This document shows positions 27,801 to 42,800 of a stretch of DNA of 64,000 bases, piece by piece (within the stretch, counting starts at the first letter, position 1; every line of letters starts with the position of its first letter). The position numbers and the translations under genes are program-made. The stretch is taken from NCBI GenBank assembly GCA_016165875.1, contig JABBOT010000002.1:3001540-3065539 (forward strand). The letters run 5' to 3'. This stretch comes from Acanthopleura granulata. Lineage: Eukaryota; Mollusca; Polyplacophora; Chitonida; Chitonidae. Below the pieces are notes generated by a model, which ran no database searches, had not been told where the DNA came from, and worked only from the letters and a program-made list of their open reading frames with translations.

Positions 27801-30800
27801 ACTTACTCGGAGGGAGTGGTGGTGACTGTCAGGATCTTACCTGGAGGGAGTGGTTGTGACTGTCAGGAACTTACTTGGAGGAAGTGGTGGTGACTGTCAG
27901 GAACTTACTTGGAGGGAGTGGTGGTGACTGTCAGGAACTTACTTGGAGGGAGTGATGGTGACTGTCAGGAACTTACCTGGAGGGAGTGGTGGTGACTGTT
28001 AGGAACCAGAGTGTACTGCCCGTTTCATTCTTCAGTGTAAATGGCACAAACGGGACCCTTCTCTTTAGGCAGTCTGAGGTGGGAGACCCTTGGGACTGAG
28101 TGGGTGATGGTTTGCCACCTGGTGGAGAGCTGCTCTCCTTAAGGCTGTCAGACAGGTGACAAAAGCATCATAACAAATTGTTGTGACTTCACTAGTACTT
28201 GACATTTAACTCAAAAATATACAAAACTCCACAATGAAAAAATATATTAATTAACGAAAAGTCAAAAATACAACAGGCAAAATCCACTACATAACCAGAA
28301 ATCTACATTCCAGAATCCACACCACAATTAAATATATTAGCAAAACATAAAAATGAAAAAACAATAAAAATCACGAAATATTATATACAATAAGATCAGA
28401 TTAGGTTTTCCCTACCGGCCCCCCCTCTCCCCAAAAGCCACAGATGAGACTTTCTTACCTGGCAGTGACTTGATAGTAGTCCTCAGTCCACACTGATTTG
28501 GTCTTACTGTATTGGTCAATCAATGTGCTGGTCAGGTTGAAATTCAATACTTCAGTGGCTGAGGCAAAATGGCATAAACAAATAAAACCATTAGTCAGTG
28601 TTGAAGTACACAGCCACGTAACCAAAAAAATTGTTGTGCGTATATTTGCAGTGGTTGTTACAACAATGAAACAGGATTACTGTCAAGTCTAGCTCGCATT
28701 TTCTTGGCATCGACCAGTTTAGATACGTACTGATTATAACTCTGGTCACTCCATCACTGATTCAGTTTACAACACATAGGATGTAAGGAGAGAAGAATTT
28801 ATTTACGAATGATAAATGTCCATGGAGACCAGTTGTCGTCTGATACATGTGACCTCTCTTACACTTGCAACTAGATAAAAACTAATCTGGCTGCAGCATA
28901 TGCATACACACAATGTATAATTGTCAAACGGACAATCAAACAATGGCTGATCCAACATACATGTTGATGGTAAGAAATCATCGCCTTTTAACTGGACAGG
29001 AGAACAACATTCATTCGGCAGCTTATCATACCTGATATTACTACATCTAGCTTATTATCCACTTGTTCCCAGTCTGCCTTGCACCTGTCAAAATAGTAAG
29101 AGATAATTTAGCACAAACAGTACATAACTAGTTAACCATGAAAGTCTTCCCAAATGAAGATTCATCTCAAGCATGTTACCCATGTCTTTAGGACACATGT
29201 ACCTCCAGGAGCAAACTCTGCCAGAGAATCATTTCTTTATTTGTCGGCATGCTCAAGAAAATTTACCAACGGGTGTCAGTTTTACCAGAGGAGGATAATG
29301 GAGCACTCTGGGTAAACCACCTTTCACAAGTAAATGTACTTCATGATCATAAACTTTTCCATGCGTGACACTCAGATGTATGTCACCCTGGTGGACGGCA
29401 TCTGTTAGGACCCTCATGTAACACTGCCTTAATTGTCCTAGAAGTGCCCTCCCAGATCAATGCCTGGAGGAGAACAGCAGAGGCTGAGGAATGTAACTGA
29501 TTCCCTGTCCCAGGTAAACTTTGTAAACCGACACAAATAAAAATAGTAAATAACGCTTGGGCATTCTATCTACCTACTGATAGTACCCCCAAATGACCCG
29601 TGATACAGTGGCTTATTGTCCTGAGTTTGAGAGTTCTGTTGAATTTAAAAGGGTGTTTTGAGGTTTGTTTGGAAGATAGTATGATATGTGAGTGAAAAAT
29701 ATTTTATGACATTGATTTGCCTCTAAAAATGCACTTTTGGGGGCAAAATTTTAGATTATTTATAGTATATTTAATAAATGTATCTGTCTTGCAATAATGC
29801 AACAAAAAAAAATATATTGAAAACTTGAATGAATGGTGTGCCTTAATATCAAAACTAGTTCTGCTGCACTTTGCAAATAATGATACTGAGGGGTGTAAGC
29901 ACAAGAACTACATGTTATTTAACACAGATTGATGACTTTCTCTCACCTCCAGGGCTCCACAAAGGGTTCCCACCCCGACAGTGCTCTGTTGTAGTAATCC
30001 CCCATCACCTGGAACATGGCTTTTCCACTCTTCTTAGTCCCAAACGACTGGTGAAATGTCGTTCCTGAGGACAAAGACAGATTCATTTATTTGATTGGTG
30101 ACGGAAATAAAAAAAAAAAAAAAAAAATCCCACACTAACCGATCACTCATCACCAGGAAAATGTACCCAACAAACTTCCTGCTTTAAAGCCACTGTTAAG
30201 TCAGCAAGAGTTGGTTTCAAATCTGCATCCTCAATGTCCAGGGTACACACAGATATTCTTTAACCACCAATACCAGAGAATGGATAACATGCTTTGATAG
30301 CAGAATGCAAAAAAAATATCACACAAGAAAATGGGGACCCAGCGAATGCCAGGCAGCAGGACCCATAGGCCATTTTATTCTCGTCAACTGTTTCATATCC
30401 AACTTATCAGGATGATGTCACATTGAAGACAGAATGACGTCACAGTAGAAAGTGATGCATTGTAAAATTGTACATGTTGTGGAACAATCTCTTTTTGGCG
30501 TGACAAGGGTTTGAGGTCCTGGTTCACACTAGCACCACCTCACAGGATTAAAAAGTAGGCCTCCTTCCCAATCCATTTACTTGCATGCCTTGGTTATACA
30601 ACTGTCCAAGTATGTCCATTATATACATACTTTTTTGCCACTATGGAGGTACAATCCTAAACATAAATTACAGCTGTTATCCAACAGATATGCCACGGGC
30701 CACACTACTACCTATCTACAACATCTGGTAGTCCCCTGATAACTTCATGGTAATGAAAAAAAAAAAAAAAAAAAATGAAAAAGATGAGATGGGGTGAACC

Positions 30801-33800
30801 GGATTTGAACCCATGACTGGCATACATAATGGGCCTACGACTAAAAACCAGCATGGAAGCAGTTCAGCTTTGATTATTTGCCCATGGCCCATAGCAAAAG
30901 ACATAAAGAATACAGTGTAGCAAGGACAATCTCCATTCTCATATTAAACTGCACTCTGCAATGTCCAGCTTTACAGCTATAATGGATTCCTATCATTTGA
31001 CCTTTAAATGTTGTCAAATTTTGCTTTTCCACACTTTGCATAGTACATATCTGGCTCTTTGCTCTCTGTAATTTTAAGCATTACAGCTGTAACGGTTTTC
31101 TGTAACTTGACGTTCAAATATGGGGAAAATTGCATTTTTCAAACTTTGATCATAATTTTCGTCAAAAGTATACATCTAATATTTCATATATTAATCAGAT
31201 TCGTGATCAGGAAGTCAAACTACATTAGGTAGCATACTTAAAATATTTAAATTCAAAAACTTCTGGTCACATGACAACTTCAGTAATCAGTGCATTTCTA
31301 CAGTTTTCAAGACAGGAAAATGATTTTTGCACATGTAATTTGCCCTGACATATTGTGTCTGTGTTTTAAATTTCAGCCCGATTGAATAAATCCTTGTGGA
31401 CAAAATGACATGTCAACGCATTATATTCATGGCAACATGGTGTTCAAAGTAGGTGAGATGGAAAAACAAAAATTGTGGGGAAAAAATTTCCATGTAAAAA
31501 TGATAAGACATTGACTGGAATGGAACCTCAGAGTGCTAGGAATAGTCTGCAGTGCCTCATAATTTCATGACACTTGAAAAAAAAAAAGAGAGAAAAAAGA
31601 CCAGCAGAATTTAGCTGAATCTGAACCTGAGACTGCTAGGTACAGCATTCATTGGGGCTAAGGTGAAAGCCAGTGAAAAGAAAATAAATAGTCAGATACA
31701 AAGGCTATGCCACATGTGGGGAGAGACTGTGCTTTTGATGTGCTGCTTCGGTGCCAGACAGAATCAGAATACCCAGCTCATGCCAGCCAACCACAGGTAA
31801 GGACTGTGGCCTTTGATCAACGGCTCCCATGTAATTTAAATGAGATATTTGAGAAATCTGTTGGTTTTTTGGCAAAAACTTCAAAACTACAAAATGTACG
31901 AAACTAATTCTTGCAAAATTGTAATCCTGACAACAATGGAGCACCAGATATTATGTTTGGTTAATCATTTTAAGCAATATTTACAGAAGATGTTCTTTTT
32001 TTTATGTAACTTCGGAGTTTAATTACAGCCTTATTTGCATATCAAATTAAATGTGTCAGGGAAACTGAGTAGGGCTACCCACCTAGAAACAGCAAAAGGA
32101 ATTTCCTCTTGACAACCTTATCCATTTTGGAGAAGAAGACTTTTTAAGATTAACAACAAAATTCAAAATGGCCGCTAAATCATGTGACTGGCAAATGGAC
32201 ACTAAACTTCAGAAGTTGCTACATATGTTCATTATATATAGACTGCAAAGTTTGGATTCTCTGCCTTCAGCAGTTTGGGAGATATTGCAGTTTTACGAGC
32301 AGACTAAAAATAATAATAATAATAATCCGAACAATTTCAACAGGTGTCCCACATGGAACCTGTGTGGACCCCTAATTCTGTTAACATTAGAGTCTGTACG
32401 GAATAAGTTGGTATCTTATCTACCCTTATGTGCATTACTAGACCAATTTGTTTTTTATAGCTCTGGGGCTCGTTCTATGACGAAGGTGTAGTGCAAGATC
32501 AAACGCAATTTCTGTGGCGACGTATCTCTACAGTATGTGCGATCATCACAGTTATGTTTGACACAACATACACCTTGTTTGTAAAACGGCCCCTGAACAG
32601 TTGCTGTTGATCTGCCAGTTGAGGATGGCATTCATCTGCTTTTAGATCATGAGATAAAATTCTGAAATGACATGCAATCACAGCTTGCGACTGAACACAG
32701 ATCATTTGTTCCTATCACCAACATCACAGAGTCACATACATGTTTAAATCACCGTCACTCACCATTGAAGGAAATTTCTGCCAGGGGAACATCAGCATCC
32801 TGGCAATCGTCTATAAAGCAGATACATATGGATGTGGCCTTCAGCTACAAACAAACACAACATACATGAATGATCAAATACACTGCCTCCACACCAGCAC
32901 AGTCAGACATGCTTTTCTGAACAAGGGAACGGATATGACCTTGACAGTGAGCAGAAAAATCTCTTTCTTTCACATCCTGAATTATAACCTCTCCATTTGC
33001 AATGTCAAAAATAAAAACTTATGAACCAATTATCTTAATATTGCTTGTACAAAAACAACAAAAGGTCTCAAAGAAGAATGGGGTATTGACAAATTCAGTA
33101 CTGCATTAGAGCTATTCACAAGACACAGATCATTCTGTAAGTCATCCTAGCATTTACATGCAAAGACCCTGACGTAAATTGACCTGAGGCTGGACTTCAC
33201 CAGTTACACTGACCCTTTGTCAATTATCACACTGCAGTCATTCTGCTTTTTACCCTCCATGCCGCAGTCTTTTGAAACTAGGTAAGGTGTATTGCCTGTG
33301 TACCTCTAAAGCAGTGATGTCCAGGTTATCCTTGTGTTTCTCTGGGGTAGGGGTGAGGGGTAAGGGTGTGGCGTGACTGGTCAGCCAGATGGCAGCGTCA
33401 TTGATATGGCCGCCAGAGGCCAGCAGAGCCCTCTCACAGTCAGTTGGACGGAAGCCTAGGTTGTGCAGCTGCTGGATTTTCTTATCTGAAACAACAACAG
33501 CATGCATTATTTATTCATTTATTGATTTCATTGGAGTTTCATTCGGTAGAATATTTCATCTATATATTATGATGGTGGCCAGAATTATAGTGGGAGGAAT
33601 GCAGGCAGAAGCGCCTGGGAATTCCACTACCATCTGCAGGCTGCTGGCAGCTTTCTGCCATTGTGACCAGAGAGGAAGCCAGCATAAGTTGGCTGAACTC
33701 ACAGTAATTGTACTGGCGAGAGGCATTAAGGTCATTGTGCTGCGCCAGCATGCTACCCCCTTAGCTACAGATGCCATCAATACACATAGTGCATAACAAT

Positions 33801-36800
33801 TTATGAAAGACTGTGAGCAAAGCTTCAACAAGTAAAACGCAAGTAAAACATACCAAAAAAAAAAGTGAGAAAACTGAAGGGACAGGCATTGGTCCTATAC
33901 AACTTGGTAACTTTTACAGTGACTGTCACTTTGAAACTTGACATATCAGTGGAATTTTGGGATCAAGCTCTCTTTATTGTCAGTAAAAATAGTCCTACTG
34001 CATCATGTGCCTTGTCAGTAATGTTAGGCAACTTTTGTTATTGTTACTGTACTGATCACCTTTCTTGCCGGGCTTTGGAGGCACAAATGACATCCCTCTC
34101 CTTCACCAATGTTAGAGTCCACGTAATCATAAATAGTCACCTAATATTTCTGCCAGGTCACATGGTACAGTAGGACCACTTTAACCTTCAGCAATAAAAG
34201 AGATTGAACCTGCAATTCCCCTACTGTTAACCAGTTTCAACAAGACTGGTGCTGTTTGCTTTTACCTGTGTAAACCTGTTGTGAAGCTCCTGGACCTTTG
34301 GCATGGTCAGCTAGTTTAGGGAGGGTGTTGAGGATAGACAGGAACAGCTTCAGGTCATGATAGGATAGACGGATGTTCATCGTGTTGAAACTCACCTGAG
34401 GCGACAAAGACAGTTTTTACTTTTCATGAATGAACACAAGAACTGTTAACTACTATTCCGAATAGCAGCCATTTCACCTTTTACTATACCTGACAACTGA
34501 AAAATTTACTTCTTAATTTGGGAATGAGCAAATCATTAATGTTTTTGTTCCTACATGAATGTGTTCACCATGTGAGTAAAATATGAACTTACAAACCACT
34601 AATCAGTCTCTTACATAATGAGAAAATATATGCAAAAGCTTAAAAATCTAACAGGAGCCAGTTCATTTTACTTTACAGTATTCTCGTTACTACGTTGAAA
34701 TTCATTCACATACTCATAGTTCATATTCAAATCCACATATTCAAGTGCCAATTTCCTTCAATTAAAAGTGAACGGCAAAACCTATGAATGCAGGCAACAA
34801 AATTACTCTGGCAGTGATTGTAAATGCATCACATAACTTACTTCCAGCAGTAATGGCTTCTCCAGATCTTGAGTGACATCTAGAAGTCCTGCTGAAGCAG
34901 ACTTACGCGGCTTGGGGACAGGGTTGGCATTCAACTCTATTGATATAGTCATGGGGTCGATGATGGAGAGGGCTGTTTCTTCCTCCGCCTCTAGAGAGCA
35001 GGAGAACACCTCTAAACTCTGCAGGCTGCAGGACAACGGACGCTCATTGGACTTGGGTTTATATGACATCACCGCTGTGCACTGTAAGAACAATTTGAAA
35101 CGGTTTTTATAACATGCTAAATTAACCTGAATATGTGAGCTATCTATTCATTAACACCATAGTAACCACTGCTAAAACAGTATGAAGCCACAAAGCTATT
35201 TACTTAAACTGTGTATGCATAAAAATAGACATTTTCAACGAAGAAACAAAAGATATGATATAAATTCTTCAGCATAACAGTATTACTTCAGCTTACAACT
35301 TTCTTTTAGGTTCCCTTATTATTTAGTACATAAGCTTAACTAACACATGTCAGAAATATTAACTTCGGATTTATCAACGTTATTTCTGAAGGCCACCCAA
35401 GAAGGTGTTTTCCAAATGTGTACCATGTAAGGATGCAAAGAGGTGAAATATTACAGTATCTGGATACAGTGAGTTGACAATGATTTCTGAAACATATATA
35501 AGTTTGTGCCAGTAACAGAAACTGGAAGTAAAACATTACGAGTGTAGGAAGAGATGTTTTTTTCACCTTGAGAATGACAGCACTGGTGTCACAGACCGTC
35601 ATGTCCTCCACCACCACAAACTCGGTGTCTGTCACATTCATCCGCAGCTCAAATGGAGCCTGCATCTGTGTGGATGGATAGGTGTGACAAGTAACGAATT
35701 GGGGACAAGTGCTGGTCACACATATACTGTATGTTTGTTTAGGCATATAATATACAATACTGTGAAATGAATCTTATCTTGAATGAAATTCAGACCATGC
35801 AACCCAGCCTTAAATTTGTACTAATCAGCATATTACGTCTCAAGCCTGATGGGGATTTTACATAAATTTGCATCTTATACCTAAACAGGAGAATTTGAAC
35901 GAGAATTTGCAAAATACAGACAAGTAAAATTTGTTCTGTAAACATTATACGTGGATCATCATACATCACAGGTCATAAAGCTTTAATATTTGTAAGACTG
36001 CACATCAATGGAAGGTAGTTCACATCTATTGTAAACCTAGGGTCCACTTTGCACAAAAAATTTTCTACTCCCACTCCCCTGAAAATTTAGCTACGTGTAA
36101 AATAAACGGTTCAAACAATTTAGGCTTAGCTCTGACTTGCGTTTGCCAGATGTTGAATCATCTTGTCCTTTACACACCTGTTCAATATAAGGTCCTCTCT
36201 TGGTAACAATTCCTCCAGACACAGTCAGAGGGCTCTTGGATTTCCCTGGCCTAGGAGAGGCCATGCTGTCAGACTGAGACCTGGTGAACTGCTTCTTCTC
36301 TGGGGTTTTACTCTCCACTGGCAAAAGCAAATAGGGATCATGTCAAATCGTATGGAAATTCTTCAAAGCACTCCTACCTGTATGTTTAAGCACACCAAAT
36401 GTTGCTTTTTATGTAGTCTATAAAACTGAAAATGTGACACATTTTTTAATGCCTGACAAGAATACATTATTTGTATTGCACTTTCAGGTAAGAGATATCA
36501 GCAACAGACACTGAATCAAGCTTTGGAGTAAGTTAATACATGGCTGATCAACCTCTACACATTACCAAGTCTTCAAAGATGTCTTACTTCAGGATTCTAC
36601 ATGAATTATGTGTCTGAAGACATAGTGGTATATAAAAAAAAACATTCCACTGAAATGCTTGATTTTCTTCTTACCATATATGTAAAACTAGATTTAAGGG
36701 GGGATTATGGTGAACCCTACGTTTGCTAAATTTACTCCAACAAACAATGCTGAAAAAGACTGAAAAATGTTACTTTTTGTCATACCTTTTAATACAAATA

Positions 36801-39800
36801 CACTGTACCTACAAATGTTTAATAAGGACAAAATACTTGAGATGCATTTTGGCAAGGCTTACTATTGAAAACCTTTCCACTGGGCCTCATTCAAAGTTTT
36901 AAAGTTTAAAAGGACAAAAGTCATTAAATTCAAAAGTACAAAAAAGCTCTCTTCACGCTGTGCCACTCATTACCTGTCTCAAATGGGTCGTCAGCTGTGG
37001 TGAGCAGGAAGGTCTGCACACTGAGCAGCCAGTCCACGATGCACATGAGGCGCATATTGTTCAGCAGCGCTGTGAAGCGGCTGAAGTCCTTTGTGGAGCG
37101 ATAGTGCAGCTCCATCTGCATGCTTCTGGGGCTGGGACGGTGGTCAGACGGCTTCAGGACATTCGCAAAGACGTTTGGTCGCTTGTTTTTAGGGACATCT
37201 GAAATACACGTGCGTTTTTAGACAACGCTTTGAAAGTTACCTATATTCATATACATGTACACATGTTGAAGGCACTAAAAACTGCATCAGATAGAAATCT
37301 ACTTATATACGGCTGTGAAAATTAATATCTGAAGATTTATATGTGCAGTATATGTTATTCATTCATTTATTTATTAGTGTTTCATGCCATACTGAGAATA
37401 TGGCATAATCCATAACCAGCCGCAGGCTGCCAGCAGACCTTCCCATATATCACTGGAGCATAAACCAGCCTGAGCCAAACTTGAACTCACAGCTACTGCA
37501 CTGTGCTGTGCTAGCACGCTAACCACTCTGTCCACAAGGCAAATTGTATGCTATAGAAGATGCAATAATAACAATTTAAGACACACTGGGCTCTCATGTT
37601 AACAGATGGTTTGCATCTAAACACAGCAATAGATTTCAAATCCATCACTGAGGATATATTTACTACCATATTCTCCTACCTGAACTTCATTTACTAACTA
37701 CTCACTGGTAAATCTGGTGTCTGTGACAGCAATTTCATGCGACACCAGGTCCACGTCACGTGACTGGTCAGAGTAGCTCTCGAACGACAGGCAGGACTTG
37801 ATGAAGCTGAGCTTAGCCAGTGAGTCTTCAGTGTGGTGAGCAGTCTGGAGGTGAGCAGTGAGCAGTTCGACTGTCACGTCGTTCAGGTCAATCACCATGG
37901 AGATACACTTATACACGTCACCACTCAGCACAGTCTGTAATATACATGTCCAGCCAACTCAACTTTTCTATCGTTTTTTAATATAATTATTTACATTGCA
38001 TGTCACCTAAAATTGGATCTGTAAAAATGCTCTCTTCAGAAGCACCTTAAAGTCAAAGGCCTTAAAATCATACTTTTGATGCCAACAATTACATTTTTCT
38101 GATAAGAAAATAATAAAAAAAAAAAACCCTCGTATGAGGCTCTATGTGAATCCATCAGAATCAAGCAAAATATGCCACATACGTTTGTATTTCTCTAAGA
38201 TTGCAGACTTACAACTGCACTCAAACCAGCAAGAGCCACCTCAACAGTCTGGAACCTACCAGTGTCCATCAAAACTATGTCTTCAGCGAGTAAGGGCCCT
38301 ATATTGATATACGAGCCCAATTCTTGGGTCACATGGTTTTCTTCGCTGTCTTGAAAATCTCTTAGCAGAACAACAATCTGTCACAAGGAACCATACTGTC
38401 TGGTACCACAAACACATACAGAAAAAAATTTAAATTCACAAAACTTTCCCATATAATAAGGAAGACAAAGTTCAGTAATTAACATGGCCAGGTATTTCTT
38501 GACCACACGCAATGTGTTTGAAATAGGTGCACACATGTAACTGAATTTATAAACATTTTCAACTATGTACTTATTCTCCACATCCATGCACCAAACAAGG
38601 TATGTGTGAAGTTAAAATGGTAAAATGTACAAACTTCTGATTTCCCCTTTCAGTGGCCCTTTGAATCATTACACTTACCTGTATTTTGGGGTCCTTCAGG
38701 TGTGACATGAGTGGCCTCTGGAACTCCTCCAGTGGTTCTCCCAGGTTATGATCCAGGATGCCCCGCACCAGTTTGTACTGGGTCAGGTCCAGACTGAACT
38801 GGACAGAGGTCAGCTTGCCCTTAACACAATAGTCAGGAACAGCGTGGCTGATGTCGCCCTCCAGGTTCCTCTCTACCTGCAGGTTCAAGGCACACTTCTC
38901 ACGCAGTAAATTACCTCCCTGAAACCATGGCGAGAAGACGGAGTTTATACTTAAACAGAGCTGGAATTGCATGGCTGTTGTGACACCTCCATGCATAATT
39001 ACATTCACAAAAACCCCAGTTGGCTCAGCTGTGTAAAGTGCCAATATTTCTGTACACAACAGGTGCTTGAGCAATGAGGTCATATGTTCAAATTCTGCTC
39101 TTACTGGTTCAGCTACAGCCTTAGGTTTATCTGTTGCCTGGTAAACACTTATCACTGAAACTCATCAATGAATGATTCAGTCTGCACAAAGATGATTGGA
39201 TAAATAAACAGGATATGATGTGAAACTTAAAACGTCTTATCACTGAATAATATAAACTGACAGTCAAATATCATAACACACAAGAACAACAATAGCTTCT
39301 GAGCCAGTAATAAAAATGCATTATTTGGCTTCTGTACTGGGGCACACTCACCACTCTTTTGACAACACATGAAGGAAATTCCATATCTTGACTTAGCTTC
39401 CCCTCATACAGATGTTTATCCACTCTCTCCGCTGAGAATAAGTCCATGTCTGACAACAGCAGTGTCATGACATCTAGCAGACAGACATGGCTGCTCAAGC
39501 TTCCAGACCGGTACGACGACAGAGTTCTCTCCCCTCCCTGGAACATCAACCTCCTCTGCTGCGCAGTCATAGGCCTGGAAGGGCTGGCAGAGCTGCTGGA
39601 TGACGACTGGCTGAGGTCCGTGTTCATGGAGCCTAACTGACTTGTGGTGAATGCCACTGAGGGTAAAGCAACCGAATCAGTACCCGAATGGTCTGTGGGA
39701 TCGTAGACCTCCCCGTTTGCTGACCCCGTCATGGGGTCCTCACTCCTGTAGTCCTGCTCCAGGCTACCATAGATGCTACTTGTCATGGGGTCTACATCTG

Positions 39801-42800
39801 TCTGGGGTGGGAAGCACTCGTCAAAAATGCTTTGCGTCATTCCCTGGGCGTACTGAGACCCTGAGAGCAGGCTGTTATCTGTGGGTTGGGCCAGTATCTT
39901 CACCACGTCCCCAGGAGAGGACGTGTGGGAGGGGGTGCTGGCGTGTGTTTCCGACGACGCCATGAACTTGATGGTGCCCTGCTGGCCATCAAACAGGAAC
40001 TTGTTGGTGAGGGTGAGGTTGCCGAGGTCCATCACGAGGATATCAGTGCTGCGGGAGCTGTGAGGCACCAGGATGACTGGTGTGTCAGCCTGCATGTCTA
40101 GCAGCAGACGAGTCTGAATACTGGCTGTCTCACTCACCTGGAGGGGACGGAACAATACAGTATTAATCTGCGGGATATTTTAATTAGTTTTGTTTCTGGT
40201 CAATTTTTATGAAAACTAATGCTCTTGTACTGAGACAAGAAAAACAATTCAGCCTGAAAAGCAACACTCAAACAAAAAAAAGTGTTGCAAATCATCAACT
40301 TACCTTACCTTAAATGGCCTAGAATATTGACCCAAGAGTGAATTATTAGAAGCAAATAAATGTCATAAAATATAAATTTTGGGGCTACAACTTACACAAT
40401 TATTCCAGTAGGATATGATCGTATCTTCTTATCATGGCATACTGTAGATATCTCCGTTAATCAATCATCATCAGGATTTGATAAACATATTCAACAGTCT
40501 ACTATGCACAATACATGACTGATACTGTGCGCTACTGTACAAAACGTGTCATTTACAGTTGCAACATTATTTATTGAGACGATTGAAACTGCAGCATTAC
40601 TTGGCCTTCATTCAAACACTTTCCTACACTCCTCAAACTCACCCTTTTGCCAGCAGAGGCAGTTCTAATCCTTCCCAGGTGGAAATGTCTGCCAGCAAAA
40701 TGCAGATGGTTGTAGGTTTTTCTCAGGCTATGTCCAGTTTCCTGCCACCATAATACTGCTCTTGTATAAGTGAAATATTCTTGAGTACAGCATAAAACAC
40801 CAATCAAATGGATGACAAAGAAAAAATCCTTTCCAGCATGTTCTGAAGTTCTAAGAAAAGCAGAGGTTACAACCTCTCCAACTCACCTTTTTGCCAGCGG
40901 ATGCAGCCCTCATTCTTCCCAGCACATCCTGAAGTTGTAAAAAGTGCTGACAGAAGGCTAAGGTTTCTGCCTGGAACCTGTTAGTGTGGACGTATCTGAC
41001 AGAGGCCATGCGCAGCTTCAAGCTGATGTCATACTCCCTCTCCAGGTTAGGGTCAGGAAGACCGTATCTACAAGAAATGAGAGCGCATATGATACAGAAC
41101 TTACACTCTTGTGTCAATTAAGGTGGTAGATGCAGTTCTACAGCTTTAAGTCAACTCACATTATAACTTGGCAAGTTTTAAGGACATGATATGTTGTAAA
41201 CATTCTGCTTTGTCAATTTTTTAGAAGCATTCAAAAATAAAATTAACCCGAAGAATTAGGCCAAATTCACAATAAACATGTCTTTAATACTTTCTTTTTA
41301 TCTTCATTCAGTGTTAAGGGTTTATTTTTCTATTTGCTAGGTGCTTAAAACAATAGTGAAGAATTTTTCACTATAACAGTGATGGCCAGGGCTAGCATCA
41401 AGCCAGAGCAGGCATCACATCTTTTGAAGAAATGCATGTTTTGTACTGGGTAATAAACTCAGATAAAGTGATCAGTTAGAGAAAAGACAATGACTTGGGC
41501 TTGGTTGCCTGAAACCTTCTTGCACTATGTCCAAGTAACTACCGAGATAACCAGTACTGTAGGCATACTGTTGCCATCGCTGTTACATGCCCGAAATACT
41601 GAAACGGCTTTATGCATGAGGACCCTGAACACGTTGATCTCTGGAAACAGACTCACTTGAAGAAGTCAAAGTGGAGGGCATGTTGGCCGACAGTCATGAA
41701 CCTCTCCCTGTAGAGGTTCCCCTGGGGGGACTGGTCCCTGAGGGAGATGCTGCCTAGCTGACCCTTCACCATCATGTTCTCATCCCTCATGGCCATGTGA
41801 GCCGTTAGTCCCGACACACTGGCCTTAGCCAGCTCGTACTCAGGCTTGTTCAGAGTGAGGGACAGGCTCTTCACGCTCAGGTCTACCTCGGTGTTCACTG
41901 CATCTTCTGTCATACCTGGAAGAGATTTAGTTGTGTGCTTATTTGTTGTTCGGCACCATATTCAAGAGTTTTTCACTCACATGTTACTGGTCAGTTTCAT
42001 GGATGGAGGAAGTTAGTCCATTTCCACAAGGTGGTGTACAGATATGTCCCACCATATTGGTGGATGACTTAGATGTGGTGACAAGGCTGCCAAAGAGCTC
42101 GCCTGTACGGGATAGATTTTAATATGCGATACACTAAGTCAGGAATTCGGTAAATTACGGTATTTAATATACACACACAGAATCAACGATGGAATGTCCC
42201 CCTCGTGTTACTGTGCTCTACATGTGTGCAATCCCTGAACTCAATATATGCAGAATTTTTAAGATACCACCCTAACATTTTGTTTAACACTGATTCTAAT
42301 ACACAGTGCACTAAGTCAGAAATTTGGTACTTTACAGTATTTCATATGCACATGTGGAATAAACGATAGAATATCCCCCTCAAGTTATTGTGCTCTGCAT
42401 GTGTGCAAACCCTGAACTCAATATATGCAGAATTTTTAAGATACCACCCTAACATTTTGTTTAACACTGACTCTAATACACAGTACACTAAGTCAGAAAT
42501 TTGGTACTTTATAGTATTTAATATGCACACGTGGAATAAACGATAGAATATCCCCCTCGTGTTATTGTGCTCTATATGTGTGAAAAAACCCTGAGTTCAA
42601 TACATGCAGTACTTTTTAAGACAGCACCCCTAACATTTTGTTTAACATTGCTTTCCCTGTTCTTGGATGCCAATCCGATGCCAATGCTCAGGGTACGACA
42701 TAAGTTATGCCTATACTTAGTACAGGTGAGCTAACAAGTGGTCTTCAACGAACACTGGGCTGCAGCACAATGCACCTGAATTACACAATGTGGCTAATGT

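Noticed and set aside
30784..30865. tRNA gene on the minus strand (ATGGGTTCAAATCCGG T-arm)
   Set aside because: The T-arm and a B box are recognisable, but I cannot pair the acceptor stem with an upstream strand or build a cloverleaf. Probably a tRNA-derived repeat remnant.
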